Below are positions 17,355-26,789 of a stretch of 38,563 bases of DNA, piece by piece. The stretch is from Clostridiales bacterium DTU086. Lineage in GTDB: Bacteria; Bacillota; DTU086. The notes beneath the pieces are model-generated. The model saw nothing but the letters and a program-made list of their open reading frames with translations, ran no database searches and had not been told where the DNA came from. A program made the translations under genes and the position numbers. The first letter of the stretch is position 1; every line of letters begins with the position of its first letter. The stretch lies in contig LFTO01000109.1 of NCBI GenBank assembly GCA_001513335.1, forward strand, positions 1 to 38,563, given 5' to 3'.

Positions 17355-19430
17355 TTGGCTTCTTCCACTATTCCTGTTTCCAGGAGACTGTTTAAATATA
17401 GCGATTTAATAATTGCGGCACTGGTTGTTTGTATTGTCCTGATTATTGTCATTCCTATCAGGCCGGGGCTTCTGGATGTCCTTTTAACTATCAGTATTGC
17501 TATCAGTATACTGGTTCTTTTGACAACGATGTTTACTACACAGCCCTTGCAGTTTTCTGTTTTTCCATCCCTATTGCTGGTGGTTACTCTGTACAGGTTA
17601 TCTCTGAATATTGCTTCTACCAGGCTGATTCTCAGTGAGGCTGCTGCCGGGCAGATTATTTCAGCCTTTGGTGATTTTGTGATTGGTGGCAACTATATTG
17701 TGGGTATGATTATTTTCATCATTATTACCGTTGTCCAGTTTATTGTGATTACCAACGGAGCAGGAAGGGTTGCCGAAGTTGCTGCCCGGTTTACACTGGA
17801 TGCCATGCCTGGAAAGCAAATGAGTATAGATGCAGACCTTAACGCGGGAATTATTAACGAAAATGAAGCCCGGGAAAGGCGAAGGAATTTGCAGAAGGAA
17901 GCGGATTTTTTTGGGGCAATGGACGGTGCCAGCAAGTTCGTTAAAGGGGATGCCATCGCCGGGATTATTATTACCCTGGTAAATATTTTAGGGGGATTTT
18001 TGATTGGGATTTTTCAAATGGGGATGCCCCTTTCAGAAGCCCTCCAAACGTATACGATATTGTCCGTTGGTGACGGGCTTGTCACCCAGATCCCCGCTCT
18101 CCTGATATCTACCGGCACCGGTATTTTGGTCACAAGGGCAGGATCCTCAGAAAATTTGGGTACCGATATTTCCCGTCAGCTGACTCGTTTCCCAAAAGTG
18201 ATTGGCTTATGCAGCGGCGTTCTCATGGCCGTTGCTTTAGTGCCCAGCATTCCAACTCTCCCTTTCCTTGCCTTGTCCCTTCTTACCGGTTTATTGGCTT
18301 ACATGGTTGCCAGGGAAGACCGGAGAGCCGCAAGTCTGGAACGGGAGTCTACGGCTAAGGAATTAAAAGCTAGGGAGCGCCAGCCGGAAAATGTTTTGGG
18401 TGTGCTGAGACTTGACCCTTTGGAGATTGAAATTGGTTATAACCTTGTGCACCTGACTGACGAAGAGCATGGAGGAGACTTATTGGAGCGTCTGGCTGCT
18501 GTACGCAGGCAATGTGCCGCTGAACTGGGTGTGTATGTACGCCCCATCAGGATACGGGACAATTTGGAGCTGGATAGGAATTCCTACATGTTCAAAATTC
18601 GGGGGGTTGATATTGCAGGGGGGGAAATTATTCCCGAACGTTACCTGGCCATGAATCCTTTGGAGAGCAGCATAAAGGTGGATGGAATCCCTACCCGGGA
18701 GCCCACCTTTGGGCTTCCAGCCTGGTGGGTTTTGCCGGTAGTCAAGGAAGAGCTGGAAGCTAAGGGCTTTACGGTTGTAGATGCTTCCACAGTGTTAATT
18801 ACCCACCTTACCGAATTTATTAAAGCCCATGCCCATGAACTCCTGGGCAGGCAGGAGACCAAAGAGTTGGTTGATACTGTTAAAGAGTCCAGTCCCGCTG
18901 TCGTGGAAGAGCTTGTGCCTGATTTATTGACCTACGGCCAGGTACAGAAGGTGCTGCAGAACCTGCTTCGGGAACAGGTCCCAATTAAGGATATGACCAC
19001 TATTTTGGAGGTCCTGGCAGACAATGCACCCTTGACTACAGATATAGATTTTCTCACAGAAGCGGTCCGCCAGGCACTGTTCCGCACAATCAGCGGGCTC
19101 TACAGTGAAAAAAATGTGCTCCGGGTAATCACTGTTGACCCTCAGGTTGAGGACTTGATCAATTCTTCCCTGCAGAAGACCAACTTCGGGGCATATCCGG
19201 CCCTTGAAGAGGAGAAAGCTAAAGGACTGCTGGAACAAATACGGAAGTTTTCAGACAAAGCTGTTGAATTGGGCGTTCAGCCTGTTATCCTCTGCTCTTC
19301 CAGAATAAGGCTGCCCTTCAGGCGTTTTTTGGAGCGGTTTGCTCCCAGTACAGCGGTTCTCTCGTTTAATGAGTTGACACCTGAGTTGGAAATTGAAGCC
19401 TTGGGGACGGTGACGGCTGATGCGGATTAA
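17355..19430 (+). CDS. flhA: Flagellar type III secretion protein FlhA
   Basis: PSLLLVVTLYRLSLNIASTRLIL...RFTLDAMPGKQMSIDADLNAGIINENEARERR...FFGAMDGASKFVKGDAIAG. Confidence 0.98.
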   Translation: MASSTIPVSRRLFKYSDLIIAALVVCIVLIIVIPIRPGLLDVLLTISIAISILVLLTTMFTTQPLQFSVFPSLLLVVTLYRLSLNIASTRLILSEAAAGQIISAFGDFVIGGNYIVGMIIFIIITVVQFIVITNGAGRVAEVAARFTLDAMPGKQMSIDADLNAGIINENEARERRRNLQKEADFFGAMDGASKFVKGDAIAGIIITLVNILGGFLIGIFQMGMPLSEALQTYTILSVGDGLVTQIPALLISTGTGILVTRAGSSENLGTDISRQLTRFPKVIGLCSGVLMAVALVPSIPTLPFLALSLLTGLLAYMVAREDRRAASLERESTAKELKARERQPENVLGVLRLDPLEIEIGYNLVHLTDEEHGGDLLERLAAVRRQCAAELGVYVRPIRIRDNLELDRNSYMFKIRGVDIAGGEIIPERYLAMNPLESSIKVDGIPTREPTFGLPAWWVLPVVKEELEAKGFTVVDASTVLITHLTEFIKAHAHELLGRQETKELVDTVKESSPAVVEELVPDLLTYGQVQKVLQNLLREQVPIKDMTTILEVLADNAPLTTDIDFLTEAVRQALFRTISGLYSEKNVLRVITVDPQVEDLINSSLQKTNFGAYPALEEEKAKGLLEQIRKFSDKAVELGVQPVILCSSRIRLPFRRFLERFAPSTAVLSFNELTPELEIEALGTVTADAD

Positions 19431-20514
19431 GAGATATGTTGTCAACGATATGCACGAGGCCTTCCAGAGTATTAAGGAAGACCTGGGGAAAGATGCAATA
19501 ATTCTCAGCAGCAGTAAAGTGCGGGCAAAAGGTGTCCGTGGCTTTTTGGGGGGTACGGTTCTTGAGGTTACTGCTGCTCTGGACAGGGGGGAGGATAGAC
19601 AGGCTGCTTTTCTGCCAACCGCCCAGGTTTCCCAGCTGGTAGATGATAACCACAGGATTGAGAAAGAGCTGGGTGAAGTGAAAGTAATGCTGAAAAGAAT
19701 CCTGAACAGCACCAGCCAAAACGACAGTCCTTTCGTCAGGTGGAAAGATGTCCTTGAATCTCTGGAAATCAATTCGGAAATTGCGGATGAAATAATTTAC
19801 GGTTTGGCTGAAGGGGCTGGAGAAGAGGTCGTTAACGATAACCTGATGAAAGAAGCCTTAAAGGGACATTTGACCAGGCTGTTTCAGGAAATTGAACCAA
19901 GAGCTTCTAACTACAAGCTTCACGCATTTGTAGGGCCAACAGGGGTAGGTAAGACCACGACATTGGCCAAGCTGGCGGCCCAGAATGCATTTTCAATGGG
20001 AAAAAAAGTGGGGATGATTACCATTGATACCTATCGCATTGGTGCGGTGGAACAGCTGCGTACCTACGGAAACATTTTGGGAGTGGATGTGGATGTAGTT
20101 ATGACCCCGGAACAGCTTCACGAAGCGGTTAGACGAAATGCTGATAAAGATGTTGTTTTTATTGATACCGCAGGGCGTTCTCCTTCAGACAGTATGAAAC
20201 TCTCTGAAGTAAGGACATTTTTGGATGCAGTGAAGCCCTTGGAGGTCTATTTGGTGCTGAGTTTAACCACCAAGAAACATGATTTAGACAGAATTGCTGA
20301 GGATTACAGAGTCCTGGATTATACCAGCTTAATTTTTACAAAAGTTGACGAAACGGAGACTTACGGCTCCATTCTCAATGTAGCTTACAGCAACAAAATT
20401 CCTGTTGCTTATCTTACCAACGGTCAGGACGTGCCGGAGGATATTGAAACTGCTGAGCCTTGGAAATTGGCAGAATTGATTCTTGGGGAAGTGGTGAAGG
20501 ATGGATCAAGCTGA
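19420..20514 (+). CDS. flhF: SRP-type GTPase FlhF
   Basis: MRIKRYVVNDMHEAFQSIKEDLGKDAIILSS and VGPTGVGKTTTLAKLAA...IDTYRIGAVEQLRTYG...DTAGRS. Confidence 0.97.
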   Translation: MRIKRYVVNDMHEAFQSIKEDLGKDAIILSSSKVRAKGVRGFLGGTVLEVTAALDRGEDRQAAFLPTAQVSQLVDDNHRIEKELGEVKVMLKRILNSTSQNDSPFVRWKDVLESLEINSEIADEIIYGLAEGAGEEVVNDNLMKEALKGHLTRLFQEIEPRASNYKLHAFVGPTGVGKTTTLAKLAAQNAFSMGKKVGMITIDTYRIGAVEQLRTYGNILGVDVDVVMTPEQLHEAVRRNADKDVVFIDTAGRSPSDSMKLSEVRTFLDAVKPLEVYLVLSLTTKKHDLDRIAEDYRVLDYTSLIFTKVDETETYGSILNVAYSNKIPVAYLTNGQDVPEDIETAEPWKLAELILGEVVKDGSS

Positions 20515-21352
20515 AAAGTTGAGACAAATTAGTCAGAACCTTGAGTTTTGTCCTCAGCCGCGTGTAATAGCGGTTACCAGCGGCAAGGGCGGTGTAGGTA
20601 AAACCAATTTAGTGGCCAACCTGGGCATCTGCCTCGCCGAGGGAGGCTACAGGGTACTGCTTCTCGATGCTGATTTAGGCACAGCTAATTTGGACGTACT
20701 TTTAGGCATGTTCACTGAGTATTCACTCTATGAAGTAATCAGGGGATACCGATCTCTGGATGAGGTGATTGTAACGGGTCCCGGAGGGATTAAGCTTATT
20801 CCTGGTGCTGCCGGATTTCGGGAAATGTCGTACCTGGACGGGATAAGGAAAGAACAGTTGGAGAAAAGGTTAGGGGAATATACCCAGAAGTGCGATTTCC
20901 TGCTTATCGATACAGGTGCCGGGATATCTAAAAATGTGCTTTCCTTCATCAGTATTGCCAGCGAAGTAATTGTTGTAGTAACACCTGAGCCTACCTCTCT
21001 GGCTGATGCCTATTGTTTAATAAAAGTGATCTGTCGTTTTAACCTGAGTCGGAAAATACATATCGTTGTAAACATGGCATCGAGTATTTTTGAGGCTAAC
21101 CAGACTGCAGAAAAAATAACACATGTTTGCAATCATTTTCTTCTAAAAAATATCGACACCTTGGGGTATGTTCTGGACAACAACTGTGTTGGGCAGGCAG
21201 TAAGGGAACAGGTTCCTTTTGTACAAAGGTATCCCAAGTCGGGGGCTGCCCTCCAGGTGCGGGCTGTTGCCAGGGCTCTGGAGACAGGATCTGTTTCCAA
21301 TGAACCTTTTAGAGAAGGGTTTGTGTCGAAGTTAATGCGGATTTTCGGTTAA
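20501..21352 (+). CDS. flhG: MinD-like ATPase FlhG (YlxH)
   Basis: N-terminal DQAEKLR plus VIAVTSGKGGVGKTNLVANLGICLAEGGYRVLLLDADLGTANLDVLLG. Confidence 0.96.
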   Translation: MDQAEKLRQISQNLEFCPQPRVIAVTSGKGGVGKTNLVANLGICLAEGGYRVLLLDADLGTANLDVLLGMFTEYSLYEVIRGYRSLDEVIVTGPGGIKLIPGAAGFREMSYLDGIRKEQLEKRLGEYTQKCDFLLIDTGAGISKNVLSFISIASEVIVVVTPEPTSLADAYCLIKVICRFNLSRKIHIVVNMASSIFEANQTAEKITHVCNHFLLKNIDTLGYVLDNNCVGQAVREQVPFVQRYPKSGAALQVRAVARALETGSVSNEPFREGFVSKLMRIFG

Positions 21353-21377
21353 TTTTTCTATAAAGGGGAAGGTTTTC

Positions 21378-22049
21378 GTGGAAGTTGCCGATATAATTAC
21401 TATCAACAGTAAAATCGATATTCAAATCAACGGCGAAGGTATTTTCTACAAGAGTTCAGTTCAGGAAATAAACAGTGATTATATTGCCATCCATATCCCT
21501 TCCCACCGGGGCAGTGTTGTTTATCTGATGCCCGGAGACAGCGTCAAGGGGAGGGTTTACTCAAAAGATGCGCAGTACCTGTTTGACAGTACTGTTCTGG
21601 GCAAAAAACTGGATAGAGTGGTCCTGTTTTTACTTGCTGTCCCGTCAAAGCTGAAGCGTGTACAAATGCGTGACTATGTCCGTGTCCAGACAATGGTGCC
21701 CGTGAAATACCGGATACTTAAGGAAGACTTTCCCGAACAGGACAGTGTTGAGCCCTTTAAGGAGTCCTATACGTTGGATATCAGCGGGGGAGGCCTGCAT
21801 TTTAATGTACAGGGTCCGGTGGCGTTAAATTCCCTGATTGAGTTGGAATTAACCATTACCGACCAAAAACAAAAGGATGTAAAGATTAGGGCTCTGGCCA
21901 GGGTCAAACGCAAGGAGCCCGGAAGGAATAAAGGGCAGGTATCCTTAGGTGTGTTTTTTGAGGAGATTTGGGAGAAGGACAGGGACATTCTGATTGGTTT
22001 TCTGTTTCGAAAGCTTCTGGAACAGAGACGGTTAGGAGTGAAGAAGTGA
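21378..22049 (+). CDS. YcgR-type PilZ-domain c-di-GMP-responsive flagellar brake protein
   Basis: N-terminal YcgR-like domain; PilZ motifs RxxxR (RVQMRDYVR) and D-x-S-x-x-G (LDISGGGL). Confidence 0.9.
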   Translation: MEVADIITINSKIDIQINGEGIFYKSSVQEINSDYIAIHIPSHRGSVVYLMPGDSVKGRVYSKDAQYLFDSTVLGKKLDRVVLFLLAVPSKLKRVQMRDYVRVQTMVPVKYRILKEDFPEQDSVEPFKESYTLDISGGGLHFNVQGPVALNSLIELELTITDQKQKDVKIRALARVKRKEPGRNKGQVSLGVFFEEIWEKDRDILIGFLFRKLLEQRRLGVKK

Positions 22050-22834
22050 TGGGACTGCAGGATAAACGGGAGAAGCTTTGGAGCGCTTATGCCGGAGAAA
22101 ACTGTGAGGCAGCCTACAATGAACTGGTAAACTCCTACCTGCCGCTTGTGCGTTTTATAGTCAGCAGGTTGAACTTTAAGCTGCCTAACCACCTTGAACA
22201 GGAAGACCTTGTAAGCTACGGAATATTTGGGCTCATGGAAGCGATAAAAAAGTTTGACTGGACGAGAGGGGTTAAGTTTGAAACTTATGCTTCTCAGAGG
22301 ATCAGAGGTGCCGTGGTAGATGCGCTGCGGCGGGAGCAGTGGGCTCCCCGTTCCGTTGCCGATAAGCTGAAGGCAGTACAGCGAGCCTATCAGAAGTTTG
22401 AAAACGAAGGCATTACTGATGTGTCTGAAGAGCAGCTGGCAGAGGAAATGGGGATAAGCCTTGAGGCTCTTAGGGACACAATGACGGAAATCAGCCAGCT
22501 TTCAGTTGTATCCCTGGATGAGTTTCTTCACGGGCAGGAAGTAGACAGCATATCCCGGGCTGATACCATATCTGATCCTAAGAGCCCGAACCCGGCAGCC
22601 CGTGTCCTGGAGGAGGAATTCAGGGATTACCTTGCGGCTGCGATAGAGGAACTCCCGGAAAAGGATAGAGTTGTAATTTCCCTTTATTACTATGAGGAAC
22701 TGACTCTCCGGGAAATTGGAATGATCTTGGAAGTCTCAGAATCCAGGGTCAGTCAACTTCATGCCAGGGCCTTAATGAGGCTCCGGGAGAAACTGAATAA
22801 ATATATGGGGACATCTTCCGTAAATGGGGAGTGA
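22049..22834 (+). CDS. sigD: RNA polymerase sigma factor for flagellar operon, FliA/SigD/WhiG family
   Basis: LEQEDLVSYGIFGLMEAIKKFDWTRGVKFETYASQRIRGAVVDALRREQWAPRSV; ATG at 22049 overlaps the PilZ stop codon. Confidence 0.97.
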   Translation: MGLQDKREKLWSAYAGENCEAAYNELVNSYLPLVRFIVSRLNFKLPNHLEQEDLVSYGIFGLMEAIKKFDWTRGVKFETYASQRIRGAVVDALRREQWAPRSVADKLKAVQRAYQKFENEGITDVSEEQLAEEMGISLEALRDTMTEISQLSVVSLDEFLHGQEVDSISRADTISDPKSPNPAARVLEEEFRDYLAAAIEELPEKDRVVISLYYYEELTLREIGMILEVSESRVSQLHARALMRLREKLNKYMGTSSVNGE

Positions 22835-22840
22835 AAGAGA

Positions 22841-23317
22841 ATGGGTGTATTGCTGCTTCTTCTTGGAGCAGTGCTGATAGGGCTCACCTGGAAACAAGCC
22901 TGGCGGCAGGCTCTAAATGAAGAAAAAGATGCTTATTATCTGCAGTCTGTAGAGGGCCTGGAACAGCGGGTTGCTGATCTTGAGGCAAAAATTTCTGAGT
23001 TTGAATTATTTCCCCAGGAACAACCGGCACCTGAGTCTGAGTTTTCAGGAAAGCTTGACTATAAATTGGAGCTCTTGACCCAGGCTGTTTCAGGTTTGGG
23101 AAACCAAATTGAGACACTCCTTAGGAAAAATGAAGGTGACAGTCACGGGGACAGGGATTTCTCCGAATACATAAAAGAAGCCGGCCACGAGGCCGAGTTT
23201 AGGGATATAAGAGATGCTTACCTCTCGGGAAAAAGTGTTACTGAAATAGCCCAGCAGTTCGGAAAGGGAAAGGGGGAAGTAGAATTAATTCTAAACCTGC
23301 AAAAATCAAGCAGATGA
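22841..23317 (+). CDS. SwrB-like membrane-anchored coiled-coil protein (DUF6115-like C-terminus)
   Basis: N-terminal TM, coiled-coil, C-terminal IRDAYLSGKSVTEIAQQFGKGKGEVELILNLQ; immediately downstream of sigD as swrB is in B. subtilis. Confidence 0.65.
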   Translation: MGVLLLLLGAVLIGLTWKQAWRQALNEEKDAYYLQSVEGLEQRVADLEAKISEFELFPQEQPAPESEFSGKLDYKLELLTQAVSGLGNQIETLLRKNEGDSHGDRDFSEYIKEAGHEAEFRDIRDAYLSGKSVTEIAQQFGKGKGEVELILNLQKSSR

Positions 23318-23832
23318 TTAACGTGCATGCACAGTTTTTCTTCGGCCTGGGAGTCGGATTGTTTCTTGCCGGCTTGGTATTCGTTGCAACTCCCACAACT
23401 ATGTCCAACAGCGAATTGGAACGCAGGGCCAGGGATATGGGCATGGTTTACAGGGAGGAAGCCTTTCTTTTCGATACTGAAGAGGAAGGGCAGGATGAGG
23501 GTTCGAAGGCGGCTGCAGAGGATATACAGTCTCCTACCCAAGGCCAGGAGACGGAACAAGGGAGTGATGCCCCTGCTGCTGAGCAGGAATCACAAGAGGA
23601 GAAGAAGCCTTCTCCCCGGTCCGTAACCCTGATCATTGCTCCCGGAAGCACATTGAATGACATCGGGGAGCAGCTGGAGGCCCTTCAAGTAATTGAAAAT
23701 AAAGCGGACTTTTTGGCCGAAGTAACCAGGCAGGGGGTAAGTGAAAAGATTGTTGCCGATACGTATGAAATTCTTACCGACAGCAGTCCGGCGGATGTGG
23801 TTAGGATTTTGACTGAGCGGTACCGGCAGTAG
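23314..23832 (+). CDS. Membrane-anchored protein with MltG/YceG-like LysM subdomain, no catalytic domain
   Basis: N-terminal TM (FFGLGVGLFLAGLVFVA), acidic/Gln-rich linker, C-terminal RSVTLIIAPGSTLNDIGEQLEALQVIENKADFLAEVTRQG; ATGA overlap with the previous CDS. Confidence 0.6.
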   Translation: MINVHAQFFFGLGVGLFLAGLVFVATPTTMSNSELERRARDMGMVYREEAFLFDTEEEGQDEGSKAAAEDIQSPTQGQETEQGSDAPAAEQESQEEKKPSPRSVTLIIAPGSTLNDIGEQLEALQVIENKADFLAEVTRQGVSEKIVADTYEILTDSSPADVVRILTERYRQ

Positions 23833-23891
23833 ATATATTTTTCCAGAAATTTTTAGAGTTTCGTAGGTTTTGGAAAAGGGGTGGTAATTTA

Positions 23892-24644
23892 ATGCTTAGA
23901 GGTATTTATACTGCGGCAGGCGGTATGGTCTCCCAGCAGATTGCAATTAACAGCATTACCAACAACATGGCCAACAGCGAGACCTCCGGTTATAAAAAGG
24001 ATACTGCTGTAATGAGCCCATTTAAGGAACATCTGATGTATTACCTGGATTCTTCCCAGTCACCGAAAGCTGTTCCCATCGGGGGAATGCCTTACGGAGT
24101 TGAGGTGTACCGTACGGATATTTCATATAAACAGGGCAATCTGGAGCCTACAGGCAGGGCCTTGGATCTGGCCATTGAAGGGGATGGATTCTTTGTGGTA
24201 CAAGCCCCGGATGGTATCAGGCTCACCAGAAACGGTTCTTTTAAGATAGATGCGGAAAACTATTTGGTAACCGGACAGGGGTACAGGGTTCTTGGTCAGG
24301 ACGGGTTTATTGTTGTCAATGGAGATAATCTTTCCATCAAAGAGGATGGCAGGGTTATAGATAACGGGGTTGAGATTGAGCAAGTCATGGTGCTGGATTT
24401 TACGGACAGGAGTGCCATTCAAAAGGACAGGGACGGTCTTTTTTCGGCTCCTGATGATTTAGATGCTGTTGTTCCTCAGTATAAAATCAGGCAGGGGTAT
24501 CTGGAAAGATCCAATGTGGAAATGAACCAGGAAATGAGCAGTTTACTGGTTGCCTATCGTGCCTATGAAGCCAACAGCAGAGTTTTTCAGGCTTACGACC
24601 AAATAATGCAGCAGGCTGTGCGCGATATCGGCAGTCTGAGATAA
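23892..24644 (+). CDS. flgF: Flagellar rod/hook-basal body protein FlgF/FlgG type (FlhO-like)
   Basis: MLRGIYTAAGGMVSQQIAINSITNNMANSETSGYKKD...LAIEGDGFFVV...GYLERSNVEMNQEMSSLLVAYRAYEANSRVFQAYDQIMQQAV. Confidence 0.88.
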   Translation: MLRGIYTAAGGMVSQQIAINSITNNMANSETSGYKKDTAVMSPFKEHLMYYLDSSQSPKAVPIGGMPYGVEVYRTDISYKQGNLEPTGRALDLAIEGDGFFVVQAPDGIRLTRNGSFKIDAENYLVTGQGYRVLGQDGFIVVNGDNLSIKEDGRVIDNGVEIEQVMVLDFTDRSAIQKDRDGLFSAPDDLDAVVPQYKIRQGYLERSNVEMNQEMSSLLVAYRAYEANSRVFQAYDQIMQQAVRDIGSLR

Positions 24645-24658
24645 AGGGGGCGTTAGTA

Positions 24659-25426
24659 ATGCTGGGTAATATTTCGGGTATGGTCAATTCCCTGAATGCA
24701 CAGCAGACAAAAATAGATATTATCGCAAACAATATTGCCAACATAAATTCCACGGCTTACAAGAAAAACCGGGTAGCCTTTGGAGATGTCCTTTATCACA
24801 CTGTATATGGTCCGGGTATGCCGGTGTCTGACAGTGTCAGGTGCGGCAGCGGGGCAATGGTGTCGGGTACGGAAAAGGATTTTTCCTCAGGCCAGCTTTA
24901 TGAGACCGGGAGAAAGTTGGATTTGGCTGTGGACGGGGACGGTTTTTTCGGTGTTATGCTCCCTGATGGCTCACTGGGTTATACACGTGAAGGCAACTTT
25001 TACCTGGATGGAGAGCAATTCCTGGTAAATGGTCAGGGGGCGCCAATATATACCGATATGCTCCTTCCTGAGGGATATACCGAATTAAAGATTGCCGGTA
25101 ACGGTGAGATTACGGCTAAGCTTTCTGACGGGCAGTGGATCACTGCCGGCAGCATTCCTCTCTTTCATGTTCCAAATCCAGCAGGCCTTGAAGCTGTTGG
25201 GAGAGGTATGTACAGGGAAACTGAGGCCAGCGGCACCATATTACAGGGTGAGCCTGGCAACCCAGGTTTTGGTACTCTAAAACAGGGGTATTTGGAGAGA
25301 TCAAATGTGGATCTGGGTGAAGAAATGGTTAATTTAATTGTTGCGCAAAAGTCCTTTCAGTTTTCCTGTCAGGCTCTTCGAACATTAGATGACATGTGGG
25401 GCGTAGCTAATAATTTGCAGAGGTGA
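24659..25426 (+). CDS. flgG: Flagellar rod/hook-basal body protein FlgG type (FlhP-like)
   Basis: NSLNAQQTKIDIIANNIANINSTAYKKNRVAFGDVLYHTV...LDLAVDGDGFFGV...GYLERSNVDLGEEMVNLIVAQKSFQF. Confidence 0.87.
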   Translation: MLGNISGMVNSLNAQQTKIDIIANNIANINSTAYKKNRVAFGDVLYHTVYGPGMPVSDSVRCGSGAMVSGTEKDFSSGQLYETGRKLDLAVDGDGFFGVMLPDGSLGYTREGNFYLDGEQFLVNGQGAPIYTDMLLPEGYTELKIAGNGEITAKLSDGQWITAGSIPLFHVPNPAGLEAVGRGMYRETEASGTILQGEPGNPGFGTLKQGYLERSNVDLGEEMVNLIVAQKSFQFSCQALRTLDDMWGVANNLQR

Positions 25427-25454
25427 CTGTACCCTATAGGAAGGTTTGAGAACA

Positions 25455-25961
25455 ATGATTAACCAGCACCAGATTATTGTTGAAGATATTAAAGTAGGAA
25501 TTTCCGAATGGAAAGCTTCAACCGCGCCTCACAGGCTGATTACTCTCGGCTTAGGCTCATGTGTCGGTATAGTATTGTTTGACAGTTTTAACCGTGTGGG
25601 GGGGTTAAGCCATATAATGCTTCCCAACAGCAACCAGTTTAAGAACAACGGGAAAAAAGGGAAATTTCCCGATACAGCCATTCCCCTACTGGTAGAAGAT
25701 ATGGTAAAACTGGGTGCTCGGAGGTCGGCAATTAAGGCTAAAATTGCCGGTGGAGCAAAGATGTTTTCTTCTGTTGGTACGAGTTTTACAAACAATATTG
25801 GGGAGCGCAACGTTGAGCAAACCCGTAAGGTTCTTAGCGATATGGGGATTCCCCTTTTGGCCGCTGATGTAGGGGGCAATAAGGGTAGAACCATTATCTT
25901 TGATACACAGGAAGGTATAGTTTGGATCCGTACTTTAGGAAACCATACCTACGAATTATAG
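25455..25961 (+). CDS. cheD: Chemoreceptor glutamine deamidase CheD
   Basis: ITLGLGSCVGIVLFDSFNRVGGLSHIMLP; catalytic Cys and His context present. Confidence 0.96.
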   Translation: MINQHQIIVEDIKVGISEWKASTAPHRLITLGLGSCVGIVLFDSFNRVGGLSHIMLPNSNQFKNNGKKGKFPDTAIPLLVEDMVKLGARRSAIKAKIAGGAKMFSSVGTSFTNNIGERNVEQTRKVLSDMGIPLLAADVGGNKGRTIIFDTQEGIVWIRTLGNHTYEL

Positions 25962-25982
25962 CTCCTGAAAGGGTGAAAGGTT

Positions 25983-26789
25983 ATGGACTTCAGTGATTTT
26001 ATCGCTGTGGTACATAAACAGTTTGGCTTGAATTTAGGTGCATACAAAGAGAAACAGCTGAAGAGAAGGATTGATAACCTGCGCTGTTCAGTGGGAGTAG
26101 ACAATTATAAGGAGTACTTTGCCCTGCTGTGTACTGACCCGGTTCAAAGGGCAAAGTTTTTTGATAAAATAACCATTAACGTATCGGAGTTTTTCAGAAA
26201 CAGTGATATTTTTCAAGCTTTGGAGAAAATCATTCTGCCGGAATTGTGTTCTTCAAGGCGAAAACTTAAAATATGGAGTGCTGCCTGTTCCAACGGAGCG
26301 GAACCATATTCTATTGCAATTATTCTAAACGATGGTTTCCCCGGTATCTCCTATAAAATTGATGCTACAGATATTGACAGCAACATCCTTGCTGCTGCCC
26401 GGGTTGGTGTCTATGACGAAAAAGCGGTGAAGGGCGTATCAAAGGCGCGTCTTCAGAAGTACTTCGTCAGGGATAATAAAGGCTTTTACCGGGTTACTCC
26501 TGAGGTGAAGCGGCATGTAGTGTTCAGCAGGCATGACCTTTTGGGGGACAAATTTAAAAAGGGTTATGACCTAATAGTCTGCCGGAATGTGATGATCTAT
26601 TTCACCCGTCAAACCCAGGAAATCTTGTATAGAAAAATGTATGACAGTTTAGTTAATGGCGGTGTTTTGTTCATTGGTGCTACAGAGAACATAATCCAGT
26701 ACAAGGACTATGGATTTGAAAAAGTTTCCCACTGGTTCTACAGGAAAAGCTGTCCCCAGCAGGAGGTGCGCCATCTTGAAGTTAGATGA
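25983..26789 (+). CDS. cheR: Chemotaxis protein methyltransferase CheR
   Basis: ITINVSEFFRNSDIF...LKIWSAACSNGAEPYSIAIIL...YDLIVCRNVMIYF. Confidence 0.97.
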   Translation: MDFSDFIAVVHKQFGLNLGAYKEKQLKRRIDNLRCSVGVDNYKEYFALLCTDPVQRAKFFDKITINVSEFFRNSDIFQALEKIILPELCSSRRKLKIWSAACSNGAEPYSIAIILNDGFPGISYKIDATDIDSNILAAARVGVYDEKAVKGVSKARLQKYFVRDNKGFYRVTPEVKRHVVFSRHDLLGDKFKKGYDLIVCRNVMIYFTRQTQEILYRKMYDSLVNGGVLFIGATENIIQYKDYGFEKVSHWFYRKSCPQQEVRHLEVR

